Shown here one piece after another: positions 27,101-35,900 of a stretch of DNA of 64,000 bases. Position numbers and translations under genes: made by a program. A model generated the notes under the pieces. It worked only from the letters and a program-made list of their open reading frames with translations, was not told the origin of the DNA and did not search any database. Position 1 is the stretch's first letter; each line of letters opens with the position of its first letter. This DNA comes from Phoronis australis (Eukaryota > Phoronida > Phoronidae), in contig NMRA01000006.1 of NCBI GenBank assembly GCA_002633005.1, positions 2,211,507 to 2,275,506 on the forward strand, in the 5' to 3' direction.

Positions 27101-27509
27101 CAAAAACACGGATATGCTGAACGTTAACCAATGTTCTACTCTCGCTTTCACAACCGCTTACATACGTATTTCGTTTGTCGACCGTAACCACACACTACAG
27201 ACTTCGATGCACTAGATATTTTAATGAAATAAGGAACTGTAAACTGAACCGAAGTGAATCAAGACTTTATCAACGTGTGACCCAGTTTCCTACACAAAGC
27301 TAGGCCACTGGCACTGCTTTCCATACGTCAAAAATAAACCACAAAGAAAATCATGACTTCACTGTCGCTTTTCAACGATATCACAAATCGAACACATCGG
27401 GAGACATACAAACCTAGTAATCAAGCAATCGTTTAGTAAATTATGCGACGTAGCTCTACTTACCAGCCGAAATTTCATCGGCTTGTGTTGACCGAATTTC
27501 GTCTTCCAT
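1..27509 (-). CDS. NR1-like nuclear receptor gene, 3' end outside window
   Basis: Ligand-regulated or orphan transcription factor of the nuclear receptor superfamily, acting in the nucleus. Coding exons in transcript order: 27509-27464, 9219-8444, then either 7851-7701 or 7635-7485, 6814-6453, 6067-5903, 4122-3511 (or 3514), 153-1. All junctions are GT-AG and all phases join, giving about 754 codons to the window edge. Order: acidic, Ser/Thr- and Gln-rich N-terminal region (about residues 1-250), C4 zinc-finger DNA-binding domain (about 253-325; P-box CEGCKG), a very long hinge (about 330 residues), and the start of the ligand-binding domain with the signature FAKRIPGF followed by DQISLIK. 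That signature resembles RAR, E75 and Rev-erb, so I place it near NR1, but I cannot name the orthologue. It is head-to-head with the FERRY3 homologue. Exon 5 appears twice, probably through an assembly artefact. Confidence 0.93.
154..3510 (-). other. Nuclear receptor intron 6, with a repeat block
   Basis: Intron between the exons at 3511-4122 and 1-153. I see no exon in it. From about 2370 to 3120 it holds a dispersed repeat on the plus strand (see the repeat entry). The rest is AT-rich and unremarkable. Confidence 0.6.
2370..3120 (+). repeat. Dispersed repeat family A, copy 1
   Basis: Opens with a conserved block around AGCGTTGAAATGC (2403-2415) and a GGGTGTTTAT block (2449-2458), then cycles through short modules: 'gccact-agg-ggc', 'ctgaaagtcgtcgtc' and 'aatttcatgaaaatcc'. 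The same modules, in the same order and orientation, recur at about 18810-20190 and 22255-22830. No coding capacity is visible, so this is a nonautonomous transposable element or its remnants. Confidence 0.7.
3511..4122 (-). CDS. Nuclear receptor exon 6: hinge and ligand-binding-domain helix 1
   Basis: Acceptor CTGTAG before 4122. The first about 150 residues are a Pro/Val/Thr-rich linker with a basic patch [12 protein letters not shown] and DDKRVK, a plausible nuclear localisation signal. The last about 50 residues include [15 protein letters not shown], which fits ligand-binding-domain helix 1 (compare AHQETF in RAR). The 3' end has two overlapping donors, GTAGTAAGT, so the exon can end at 3514 or 3511; both keep the frame and differ by one Val. 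Confidence 0.85.
4170..5126. repeat. Direct duplicate pair 1, left copy (contig-end overlap)
   Basis: Near-identical to 5129-6150, including exon 5 and flanking introns. The copies meet at a single n (5127). Small indels and substitutions between them look like allelic variation. Most likely two haplotypes placed side by side. Confidence 0.8.
4879..5043 (-). CDS. Nuclear receptor exon 5, copy B (probable allelic duplicate)
   Basis: Near-identical to 5903-6067, with intact splice sites, the same length and phase. Protein differences include Leu for Val and Pro for Val in the segment between YSQKQ and QNTIN. The whole surrounding 1 kb is also duplicated, and the copies abut at the lone n at 5127, so this is most simply the other allele placed in tandem by the assembler. 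A real tandem exon is the alternative. Confidence 0.55.
5129..6150. repeat. Direct duplicate pair 1, right copy
   Basis: Right partner of 4170-5126. It carries extra sequence at about 5590-5640 and 5720-5745 that the left copy lacks, as expected of indel-rich alleles. Confidence 0.8.
5903..6067 (-). CDS. Nuclear receptor exon 5 (hinge), copy A
   Basis: A 165-base exon, phase 0 on both sides, with acceptor CCTTTTCAG before 6067 and donor GCG/GTGAGT after 5903. It encodes 55 polar residues rich in Gln, Ser, Thr and Lys (for example [10 protein letters not shown] and [12 protein letters not shown]). The next exon joins in frame. A second near-identical copy lies at 4879-5043 beyond a single n. 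Confidence 0.8.
6453..6814 (-). CDS. Nuclear receptor exon 4: C-terminal extension and hinge start
   Basis: A 362-base exon with acceptor TTTTTAG before 6814 and donor CAG/GTAGGG after 6453. It completes the codon left by either exon 3 and begins [14 protein letters not shown], a basic C-terminal extension of the DNA-binding domain that likely contacts minor-groove DNA. The remaining about 105 residues are predicted soluble and partly helical ([22 protein letters not shown]), with a Gly/Pro/Ser-rich tail. I recognise no further domain. Confidence 0.88.
7076..7167. repeat. Imperfect hairpin of 92 bases in receptor intron 3
   Basis: Outer arms CTGATATAAC and GTTATATCAG and inner arms TTTTGAGAACCAG and CTGGTTCTCAAAA are perfect inverted repeats in register, around a loop of about 28 bases. 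In RNA from either strand it would fold into a long stem. It lies between the proximal alternative exon 3 and exon 4. It could be a small foldback transposon or a splice-regulating structure. Confidence 0.75.
7485..7635 (-). CDS. Nuclear receptor exon 3, proximal alternative (second zinc finger, D-box NANKN)
   Basis: Homologous to the exon at 7701-7851, with the same length (151 bases), the same phases and intact splice sites (acceptor GTTTTAG, donor GTAAAC). All four zinc cysteines and the helix [13 protein letters not shown] are kept. Differences are conservative except in the D-box, where YF becomes NA (NANKN), and an Ile-to-Thr change before TRNRC. Many third-position differences with an intact frame point to long purifying selection, not a dead copy. 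Confidence 0.9.
7701..7851 (-). CDS. Nuclear receptor exon 3, distal alternative (second zinc finger, D-box YFNKN)
   Basis: A 151-base exon, phase 0 in and phase 1 out, with acceptor GTTGTAG before 7851 and donor GTAAAT after 7701. It encodes [17 protein letters not shown], then the second zinc finger in the canonical spacing C-x5-C-x9-C-x2-C, then [14 protein letters not shown]. The D-box between the first two cysteines is YFNKN. It pairs with the proximal homologue only 65 bases downstream; the two proteins differ at 7 of 50 positions. Splicing both in would shift the frame. Confidence 0.92.
8444..9219 (-). CDS. Nuclear receptor exon 2: N-terminal region and first zinc finger
   Basis: A 776-base exon with acceptor CTCTAG before 9219 and donor GTGAGC after 8444. 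The first about 235 residues are low-complexity, rich in Glu, Ser, Thr and Val, with a Gln-Ala run (QQAQQAQAQ) just before the DNA-binding domain; this is typical of an AF-1 region. The last 22 residues are the first zinc finger, with four cysteines in the pattern C-x2-C-x13-C-x2-C and the P-box CEGCK. The intron falls after the Lys of CEGCK, a position used in many nuclear receptors. Confidence 0.92.
9292..10518. repeat. Direct duplicate pair 2, left copy
   Basis: About 1.23 kb, near-identical to 10520-11742, abutting at the lone n at 10519. Noncoding. Reads as an unmerged allelic contig overlap. Confidence 0.85.
10520..11742. repeat. Direct duplicate pair 2, right copy
   Basis: Partner of 9292-10518, with scattered substitutions and small indels. 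Both end with the same 'aactcaacaaca' string, the left copy directly at the n. Confidence 0.85.
12100..12660. repeat. Dispersed repeat family B, rearranged copies
   Basis: Contains two plus-strand blocks of the type 'tttgccaaaattg...tttttcaaaggct' (about 12104 and 12447) and a minus-strand block (about 12354-12410) whose reverse complement matches 'gccatattgtgtcgtaaattggtgagat' at about 35470. Related copies occur in FERRY3 introns at 35265-35500 and 41080-41275. No coding capacity. Confidence 0.5.
14574..14599. repeat. 26-bp palindrome containing everted GGTCA half-sites
   Basis: TTTAAAGTGACC and GGTCACTTTAAA flank a 2-base centre: perfect 12-base arms. The core TGACC-AG-GGTCA is an everted pair of nuclear-receptor half-sites. 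It lies in intron 1 of the receptor gene, so an autoregulatory element is conceivable but not shown. Confidence 0.5.
15452..15474. repeat. 23-bp perfect palindrome
   Basis: CTCATTGAGAC, one base, GTCTCAATGAG. Could form a cruciform or be a small foldback relic. No gene context beyond intron 1. Confidence 0.6.
16085..16572. mobile_element. hAT-like nonautonomous element (MITE), 488 bp
   Basis: Termini CAGGGCTTGGAA and TTCCAAGCCCTG are perfect inverted repeats, and the element is flanked on both sides by ACCTAT, a likely target-site duplication. CAGGG...CCCTG ends are typical of hAT elements, whose duplications are usually 8 bp, so 6 matching bases would mean two have drifted. Contains no transposase. 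Confidence 0.75.
18800..20197 (+). repeat. Dispersed repeat family A, copies 2 and 3
   Basis: Two head blocks ('gagcaacg.agag.g.tgaaatgc.ccc') occur at about 18810 and 20060. The stretch between them is modules such as 'gccact-agg-ggcac', 'aatttcacaaagatcc' and 'gatacag'. Same order and strand as at 2370-3120. The copy at 20060 runs into the N gap. Confidence 0.7.
20198..20389. other. Assembly gap of 192 N
   Basis: Run of N inside receptor intron 1, in a family A repeat. Any open frame through it is an artefact. Confidence 1.
22255..22830 (+). repeat. Dispersed repeat family A, partial copy 4
   Basis: Carries the modules 'gaagatacaggg', 'ggcacta-aaggcacacc', 'ggccactaggtggcac' and 'accactagagggcacaac' in the same orientation as the other copies, but lacks the head block. 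The 141-codon open frame here is chance. Confidence 0.6.
24186..24617. repeat. Direct duplicate pair 3, left copy
   Basis: 432 bases, almost identical to 24621-25052, ending at the lone n at 24618. Noncoding. Contig-end overlap. Confidence 0.85.
24621..25052. repeat. Direct duplicate pair 3, right copy
   Basis: Partner of 24186-24617, equal in length with few substitutions. Confidence 0.85.
27464..27509 (-). CDS. Nuclear receptor coding exon 1
   Basis: Starts at the ATG read from 27509 and encodes 15 residues beginning MEDEIRS, then ends in phase 1 at a perfect GTAAGT donor (27463). The downstream exon at 9219 opens in the matching phase, and the joined frame stays open. The start is chosen because it is the only ATG in phase with a good donor and because it lies at the divergent promoter region. 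An additional exon inside the 18 kb intron cannot be excluded. Confidence 0.7.
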
Positions 27510-27900
27510 TCTTCGTCTGACCTACAAAATGTCTATCGGCAAAGCCAAGCCTCTCTTTGAAAATCTTTAGCGTCACGAGTAGACGATGATCATTTGTTGC
27601 ATCAAACAAAAATCCGCTAGGTGCCTCTGCGACAAAGGAAGTGGGGATAAAAAAGTTTTACTGCCACTGGCCTGGGAGTGGGAGGCTGGCACTACTGTAT
27701 CGGTTTGTTACTGTTAGGTGGTAGGCCTAAGTTCAGCTTCAAGAAAACTGTTAAGCCTACTACTTCCTGCGATTGTTGTGTCTTGTCTTGAGGTAATCCT
27801 ATTTTAGAGGTCTAAATTATATTTGACTTCAAACCTTCCGTCCCCCCTTACAAATTTGTCCCGAGTCTGAGTGAGAAGGTGACAGCACACCATGACCTGC
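27510..27900. promoter_or_regulatory. Probable divergent promoter region of receptor and FERRY3 homologue
   Basis: The receptor ATG (minus, 27509) and the FERRY3 coding start (plus, 29756) face away from each other. FERRY3 coding starts 4 bases after a splice acceptor (TTTTCCAG ending at 29752), so it needs an upstream noncoding exon, which most economically begins here. I see no TATA box. Inference only. Confidence 0.35.
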
Positions 27901-27937
27901 TAAGTAGACGGTGGCGTCGTCTCTAGTGTGGTGAATC

Positions 27938-28391
27938 TGCAATGAGTGTAGTGATATAAAGGCATCTCTTACTCGCTTACGAGCACTTGCTCTTTGGTTG
28001 ACTGGTTAGGACGCCTGGCATTGATCGGCACAAGAGGTTCCCAGCGGGTTTGAAACTTGGACTAGGTGATTTCTCACTACATTCATTGACATTGGCGCCC
28101 TACAATGGTCCGTAATCACAATGGCAGAAAGGGACCACACAGTCTCCTGAGTTTGATAGTGGCTGAGGAGCAGGTGGATGTATAGTGGGCGATCTGATGT
28201 TGAGTTCCAGGTGGCGTTACCCCTAATCATTGGATGGGTTGAGTGTTGGGAATCTAGTGTAGTAATAAAGGCCTCTCTTAATCACTCGACTACAGAAAAT
28301 TGTTCTTTTGTTGACTGGTTAGGATGCCTTGCATTACACTTACAGCAAGAGATGCCGAGTTTGAAACTTGAACTAGGTAATTTTTCACTAC
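27938..28391 (+). repeat. Two tandem tRNA-like SINE relics
   Basis: Units at about 27938-28080 and 28249-28391 share 'taaaggc.tctctta', 'gttgactggttagga.gcc' and 'gtttgaaacttg.actagg'. TGGTTAGGACG resembles a Pol III A box (28003) and GGGTTTGAAAC a B box (about 28046), about 40 bases apart as in tRNA genes. The B box has lost the consensus TTCGA, and the fold is not a functional tRNA. Confidence 0.45.
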
Positions 28392-29752
28392 GCTACGTAG
28401 CAGTAGAGAATGTAACTTCCCTTAGGGCCTTCATATGCCAGGAGCTTTTTGGCGAATTATGCCTCACACTGATTAAACCATCAAAGTCACGTTGCTATAT
28501 AATGTGCATAGAGGGACATCTTAGGAAGCAGTCGATGTCTTTTAATTCCTTCCATATTGAACAAATACTCCGGAAATCAAACTTTTTTTGAGCAATCCTT
28601 CGTTCTGTTGCCCAAATCGACCATTTTTACAATGCTCGCACAAGGGGATATGTGAGTGCCACCATATCTACTGCTGAGTAAAGATGGTGGCACTGTCCAT
28701 GAGACAAATCCTTTACTAATATTTGGGGATTTGTTATCCCAGTGCCAAAGCGAGCCTCAGCCAGACTGTGTCTAACCTGTCATAGTTGATTCACAAATTA
28801 ATGCTCATTGCTTAGCTCAGTGCTGAAGAAAATCTGTTTGGTATTTTCACTAATAATGTCTTGATTTTAAAAATTCAAAGATGGCTAATATTTACTATTC
28901 AATTTTAGAAACAGTCATGTTGATCTTTTATCTTACTTATTGATCGATTTTTGACTTAAAAACTCGTACCCAAAACGGGCGTGTTGACTTATGACCGCAA
29001 TTATCTCATCCAGCATGTTCAGCCTAGACCACGAATAGCGACTAGCTCACTTCAGTCTGTGATGACACCATCAAGCTTTTGATATGCCGAGGACTTCGCT
29101 GGATACTCTGCAGTATATGGTGCACGCTTTCTCATCCACTTGTTTGCAAATCTTGTAAGCAAAAGATTTGCCTAATGTGTTCCCCAAGTTACATCACTGT
29201 GGCACTAACATCCAATATTTTTCTTGAACTGGTTTGAAGCATTAAGGGTGAAGTCCAGTTTTTTTAAATATTAAATTTGTATTGAAATGTAATCAGAAAT
29301 ACCTGAAATTACTTCATAGCCACAGCTAGCATTGAACACGGTGCAAAGGTGAGCCATCAAAGTCACCATGCTAAGTAACTTTCCTGTTTATAGGGAAACT
29401 TCTGGAAGCCATCAATATTTTTAAATGATCAGGTAAATACTTTGGCTATGGTTAAGTCTCTATTTTAGGACACAGTATAGCGGACTAGTAAAATTGTACT
29501 TTCGCAATTTTTCATAAAAGATAGGTAACCCTGAAATAATGCTGAATGTCACATTTAAGCTACCATAAGATTAGACAATATGTTTGCTGCAAAACTGTCA
29601 GCATTCAGTACAAAATAAAAAACCTTAAAAATGAAAAAGGTCAATCTTGGCAATAATTTTTGTCTGAGATACGGTGTGATTTCACCTGATTGCGGTTTGT
29701 TTTCAACATGTTCATGTCCTGACTAGCAACAGCATGTGCTTACCTTTTCCAG
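28392..29752. other. 5' flank or first intron of FERRY3 homologue
   Basis: AT-rich DNA with no recognised gene. Probably intron between a noncoding first exon and the first coding exon at 29756, given the acceptor at 29752. Confidence 0.4.
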
Positions 29753-29755
29753 AGA

Positions 29756-29918
29756 ATGATGACAGAGGAACTGTGTCAACAATTCCGATACAAATTTGGC
29801 TGTAAAGGTACACAGTCAACCTTGACGGTTCCCGTTCCGATACCCCTGAAGCAGACGGCGAGTGACCTGACTGGACGTCTGGTAGCTGCACATAACTTAC
29901 CTTGTTATGCGCAGGATG
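29756..29918 (+). CDS. FERRY3: FERRY3 coding exon 1
   Basis: Begins four bases after a TTTTCCAG acceptor; two in-frame ATGs (29756, 29759). Encodes residues 1-54 including FRYKFGC and [14 protein letters not shown], matching the human N-terminal region. Donor G/GTAAGC, phase 1. Confidence 0.88.
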
Positions 29919-32900
29919 GTAAGCCAGTTTATTCAGGTTTAATTTTTGTGTCGTCAAATCATTTTGATAGTGTTCTTTTACAAAGAATATAGTGCACATT
30001 AACTGGAGTTAAGCCCAGAAAGTGGTAGAAAGAATTATATCTGGGTGTCAAAAATATTAGTAATACATAGATATCAATATAATAAGTGAATGCAAATTTA
30101 CATATACTGTCAAGTGGACCCAGCTGTTTATAACGTTTGCTTGCATATAATTTTCCATTCTGGTAGTCCCAGTTTCCTTTTAAGCAAGATACCTTTTCTC
30201 TTTTTTGTTTTTAATGAAGAGGGACACGACGTCCATACGGTCACAATGTACCAATTTCGATGTCGTTGTGGGTAACTTCATCAACTTTACAGCAAAGCAG
30301 CGCATGTGAATCTAAAAATTGATCACGTGCGGGCTCTTCCGTATCAAATTTGTGTACAACATGTGACACACTGGCACGTGATCTGTTGCACAAGGCAGAG
30401 CATGCTGTTAGACAACCTTACATATATGACAAAATGGCAAGTAAGCGGGTCTATGGATCTTATTTTCTCTAAAAGGTGATTCAGTTGCAGAGAACCTCGG
30501 TTGCAACGTACGTCTTTGATTAGTGTCAGGGTCCATTGTTCCTAGGTTTGAGAGTACATATACAAATGCACCAGAAATTTCTGTGATATAATGAAAGTTA
30601 CCATACCATTATGAATATGGATGTATGGATGTAAATATTAATAAGAATGTAAGGCACTAGTGTGCAGTGTTTTGCCAGAAAAGATTATGAAGTCATACAT
30701 TGCCAAATCTAACGAGATAGGCTTATTGGCTCACTTTCTTCTATGTCTCTGCGAGAATTCTAAAACAATTCAAACATCTCTGGAAAACACTCGTTGCTGT
30801 TCTTTTCAATATACTCTAGAACCCATGACAGTTGCATACGTTTCTCTAATGCTGTTACTGCCGAATGCTCAAAACTATTGCTATCATTCATTCCTTGTTT
30901 ATTACGCGCAGTGATGCAGTGTTTCGCAAAAAGGCTACATCACGTATCACTTGACGTGCCTGTGTTTGTGTGGCTAAATTGTGATTTCATGTGTTGCTAA
31001 AGCTTACCATTACTAAGTGGATAGTCCAATATTTCTAGAATAACAAAAATCCTTTTGAGGAAGACTTCAAAGCTATGTTCCTAGGACTTGTACAACCTGA
31101 TATTTTTTAATTAAGCGGACAGGCAGCTATTGGGCACACCTGGTGTGCACTCCGTAAAGGTGAGAGTTTTGTGGAAACGCAAGAACATGCAAGACTTCAC
31201 AAGGTATCGCTGCTATGTGTTACAAGCAAAGCACATGATCACACTAGCTTCGTTAGAGAGTATCTTGCAACTTCAAAACTGTACACTGGCTTGCTTTCGC
31301 AGTTGAAGTTCATTGTGTCGTAAACTGTTAAATCACTGTTTACATTCATTTTAACTTTACTTGCAGGTTTACTGTCTTCTCTAAGCGCATTTATCAAAAA
31401 CGAAACTGCCCTCTGGCATGATTCAAATGCCCAACAGGCCCTAGATAGACTGAGCAATGGTTTGGTTGACATTAAACAAGTTGGTTCTCAGTGGAATAAA
31501 GCATTTTCTGAGGTGAGACTTAGGACTAATCAGAGAAGTGTCTGAAACTGTGTTCAAATTAACTAAAATTACTCTAGTCAGTGTAATTCAGCATCGTTGT
31601 ATCAGTAGCTGGGTGATGTGTTGCTCATGCGGGATCCAAGTCAAGTTGAAATTCACCAATGGTGACGCATTTGACAAGATGGTTGACCTCATTCATCCAG
31701 GTTAATTACTAGATGCAGGGAAGAATGTATTACAGTACGTTACATAATTCGTGATTTTTGATTTTTTGTATCGCTATCCATCAGTTTGATGAGTGAAAAA
31801 ATGCTTCCTAATACAAATACAGTCTGTCTCATTGAAGTCAGTGGTACACATGAGCTGTCTGATTGGTACCCCATATGTTGCAAATTATGTGCCTGTCGGC
31901 TGCCTGTAAATAGATTGGCATGTAAGGAGCATTAATTTCAAAATTTTCTCTTTGTAACCAGATTGCTTTGATATTTTTCTTAGGTTTTTTAAAAATGCAT
32001 TTTTACGTGGTCAGAACGTAGTTTGTTAAATACAATATCATTGTGATAGACCATCCTGAGTATATCTAACACACCTAATCAGGACTGTGGAATTTTCGTA
32101 GCAGATCACAAGTCTTTGCTCGGTAGACGACATACAGTTTCACACAAACACACACTAAGCTGGTGGCGTTAAAAGATTCGCCTGAGGAATCGAGACATCT
32201 GTCTTCATGTTTTTGCTTTTTTGATGGGCTAGCTTCTCCAGTTCAGTCCCTGAAGTGCATGAAATTTCATCGCATTCCATTTGCCTTCTCAAGTGGAGCA
32301 AACAGCGAACTTCTAACATGCAGTTTTTTTAAGATTATGAAAGCACAACTTTCCCTGACCAATTTCAAATTCTCATGTGCAAGATGGGTCGCGCTGACAT
32401 TGACAAAATGCAAGTTCATTGAATCAATTAATTTCTGCATTAAAGGCCATAAGCTCAGTGTATACAAAAGAACAGCATGTAACATCCGTAAGAGTGCAGT
32501 AAGCTATCATGGAGACGAAAAGCATAAAATAAATATTTATATAGGTTAGCTAATTTAGCATCATCACTTGTTGACATTGAACTAAATGAACTTGAAAAAA
32601 GACGGAAAATTCCAGTAGTACACTTCAATATAATTTTCTCTCTGTTCAGAATATTTACCACAGCTTTGAAGGAAACAGTACTCGTCTTCTACAACATTGG
32701 GGCAGAAGGGACACATGATGTCCTTGTTTGCTTATGTGCTTCTGAACCATAGTTGACAACATAAAATTTGGTTGACAGTGCTATATCCCTTTTGGAACCC
32801 TGCTTGGCATTCATACAATTTTATTTNAAAACACCTTTGAAAATACGTTAAAATGCGCTAAAACAGTTGTCCCTTCCTGGTTATCTCTTCCTGCTCTCCA

Positions 32901-35900
32901 TAGCCCAATCAGTAAGACGAACATTTAAACTTTTCCGATCACTGGCAGAGGGGAAGTTCATTCATTCCTAGACATTTTGCCACGTTAGACTTGTTTTTCA
33001 TATCTCACCACGCAACAATGGTAATTTGAAGACGTAATGATCTCAGTGAATTTATACTTTTAAGTCACAGTTGAATGTTGTTACTTCAATACAACGAAGC
33101 ACTAAAGTTTACTTTGTTACATTGGTGCCCCATTGGAAATCATTGGAAATCAGCTTAATCATTTACATGATGTCAACTTGTGTTCCTGGAAATACAACAG
33201 GACTTACTTATCTTTGTAGGAGGTTGCAGCCTATGCTAAGCCAGATGTTGATAGTGACGAGTCTGTCTTTTCCAAGGTCTATCACTCGCTGATTCACTCG
33301 GCCGCCATGGAACAGATGCTCAAGTTAGAGCACGCCTACGCCCTGGATATGGCCAGTTTACTTCAACAGAAAGAACATGACTTGGCTCATCTGGAGAAAA
33401 GGTAACTGTGACTCAACCTCACAGTGTGCATTGAAACCCGGCTCGTTTCACAACACCTTGTACTTGTACAGTAGATTTGTTCAAGAACTGCAAGCGTGAT
33501 CAAATCTTGATGTCTGAAACTGATCTAAGTTCCTTTTCTATTGAGCAGGGCAACTATCGCTTTAAATTAGTGATGACAGCAATAAAGCTCTGGCTGAATT
33601 TATCAATTCCAATTTCATGGACTGAATTTTTTAATTGTTTGACTTCTGAAATTGAAGTTGAATTTGAGCTGCTAGCAGTTCTATTTTCAACCGAATGCAG
33701 AAATTTGAAATTTCAAACTGTGTTTTCCATCTATGGTCTTCTCAACTGATGTGAGTTCAAACTCATTTCTTCAGACTGTTTTGGCTAATTGTTACAGACA
33801 GGCAGCGGAAGTAGATGATGCTTTGAAGAATATTGGCCTTATTTATACCGATGAACAAGTGAATCAGCTGACACAACGGCACATCGAAAACACGCAGGTA
33901 CTGACTATAAATGTTATGTTTGCGTTAATTCAATGTAATTCTTGTTACGGTGACCCACAGGGGTCCGTGTTATGATAGTGACTCAATACTTAAGAAATTT
34001 GGTTTAATTTACTCTCGCACTTCACAATTTGTGAATAAAAGTTAAGCCACGTAATTATTGTGAGTGTGTCACAATCTAGAAATAATTTGTAGAAATTATA
34101 TCAGTGACCAGTAGTGCTTATTCTCAGAGACTTAGCACTTTTACTCAAGTGAGAATTAATTATTTTTCAGAAATCACAGTTTTGTGTAGCACTTTTCTTG
34201 AAACAGGTTCCTGTGCCCAGTTGCACGAAACAGTCCCAAATAGGGGCTCGACTAAGTTCCCTAAATCTACTGCGTATTTGTGTCTTTCTTTGCTCACAGG
34301 TGTAATTTTTTTCTATCGTTTCAGTTTTATTATGAGCTCCTTTGACTTATGAAAGTTTCTTGTGATATAACTCAAAACTGAGTCTCGAGTTCAGTAATAT
34401 TAAACAGGGACTTAGTCCTTAAATTAGGGACATTGCATGAAAAGATACCTGTCTATTTCTGATAATATTGAAAATTCAATGCGGAGTTCACTCTCGATTT
34501 GTATCAAAGGCAAAACGTGATTTAGTAATGAAACTAAAATAGTATATAAGAAAGGACAATCGGCGTTTTCACAAGTCCACAAATACTGAATAGATTTATG
34601 GAACTTAGTTGAGTCCCTCTTTGCTACTGTTTCATACAACCAGGTACTAAGCTAAATTTTGTCAAAATTGGGCTGTCTCTGTCATACAAAATAAATATTA
34701 TATTGTGCCATTCTCAGTTAAAAAGTTTGGTGCCCTTATCCTTGATGTGAATTTAAATTTCAAGACTTTTGAGCATTATGTACTAAAACCAAATGTTCCC
34801 AGAGTTTTTGTTCGACATCTGTTCTTAGACATTGGTTAATTTACTGATACTTTCTCATATTGCATGTTTTATGTGATTTTGACGTTTTTTGAGATACATA
34901 ATTACTGTATTAGTTCGACTTAATGCTTTGATCATGTTTAAAATGAGAAACTTAGAAAGAATTGAGAATGGTTGGGCAATTTCACAACCGAACACAAACA
35001 TTTTAAACGGAATTATTTGAAGATTTTAGCTGAGTGTGAGCTTTTAACCCAAATGGACACGGTACATTTCTGAATTTAAACTTCTTGTAGATGATCGAGA
35101 GCCAGTGGGATAGTCAAGTAACTAGTCTCCAAGAAACCCAGAAGAGGGAGTACAAGAACTGGCTAATGAATGTCAGTGACGATATCAACTCATCCCAACA
35201 AGTCCCGACATACATGTACGTAAATTGAAGAGCTGTATGCTAAAAACCAAATAATGGTAAAATTTCTCCAATTTTGGATCAAAATAATTGCCAAAATTAC
35301 ACGCTTTTTCATTTTTCAAATGCTTCTAACTTTTTTGTGAATGCATTAAAATCTTTCAAAATTTTGTCTGTTGGTAACTATGGCACATAACTTGGGTATG
35401 GCAGGACATCATTCTGGTACTGTATAGCATGTATGAAGAAATGAGAAAATAAAATTTCGTTTGTCTGCCATATTGTGTCGTAAATTGGTGAGATGTTACC
35501 ACGGTTTCATATTAGGTAGATAGGATGTTATGTCAGATTGCTCTACTCTCAGTATTTCCAAGATTTGATCGAGTGCATTAATAACTGTATGTATACCTGC
35601 TTGTAACTGATCACGACTTATTTTTGTATCTAGTCACTGAGATAGAATTGTTCATTTTGTAAGATAAAGAGGCTGACAAGGTATCTTGATACACTTAACT
35701 CCAACCGTCATGCTTCTCTTAGTTTATAGAATAGGAAACTATCCCAGTGTTGTGTTTGGGTACTTCAACGATTATGCTAAAAATTTTCAGTTTAGGCCAC
35801 AAAATGCCTGAAAAGGATTATTTCATATTGTCAAATTTCTCGACAAAAATTAAGAAAATTGTATCTCATTGTCCTCATGTTTTACATCATTACAGCTATC

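Larger units (their letters stand above)
9220..27463 (-). other. Nuclear receptor intron 1, 18 kb and repeat-rich
   Basis: No convincing exon is visible on either strand. Contents: a duplicated 1.2 kb stretch (9292-11742), repeat family B (about 12100-12660), two large palindromes (14574-14599, 15452-15474), a hAT-like element (16085-16572), repeat family A (about 18800-20190, containing the 192-base N gap, and 22255-22830) and a duplicated 432-base stretch (24186-25052). The stretches 12700-14500, 16600-18700, 20400-22200 and 25100-27400 show nothing I can name. Confidence 0.55.

Noticed and set aside
32163-32549. 128-codon plus-strand open frame in FERRY3 intron 2
   Set aside because: No similarity to FERRY3, and the exons on either side already join in phase without it.
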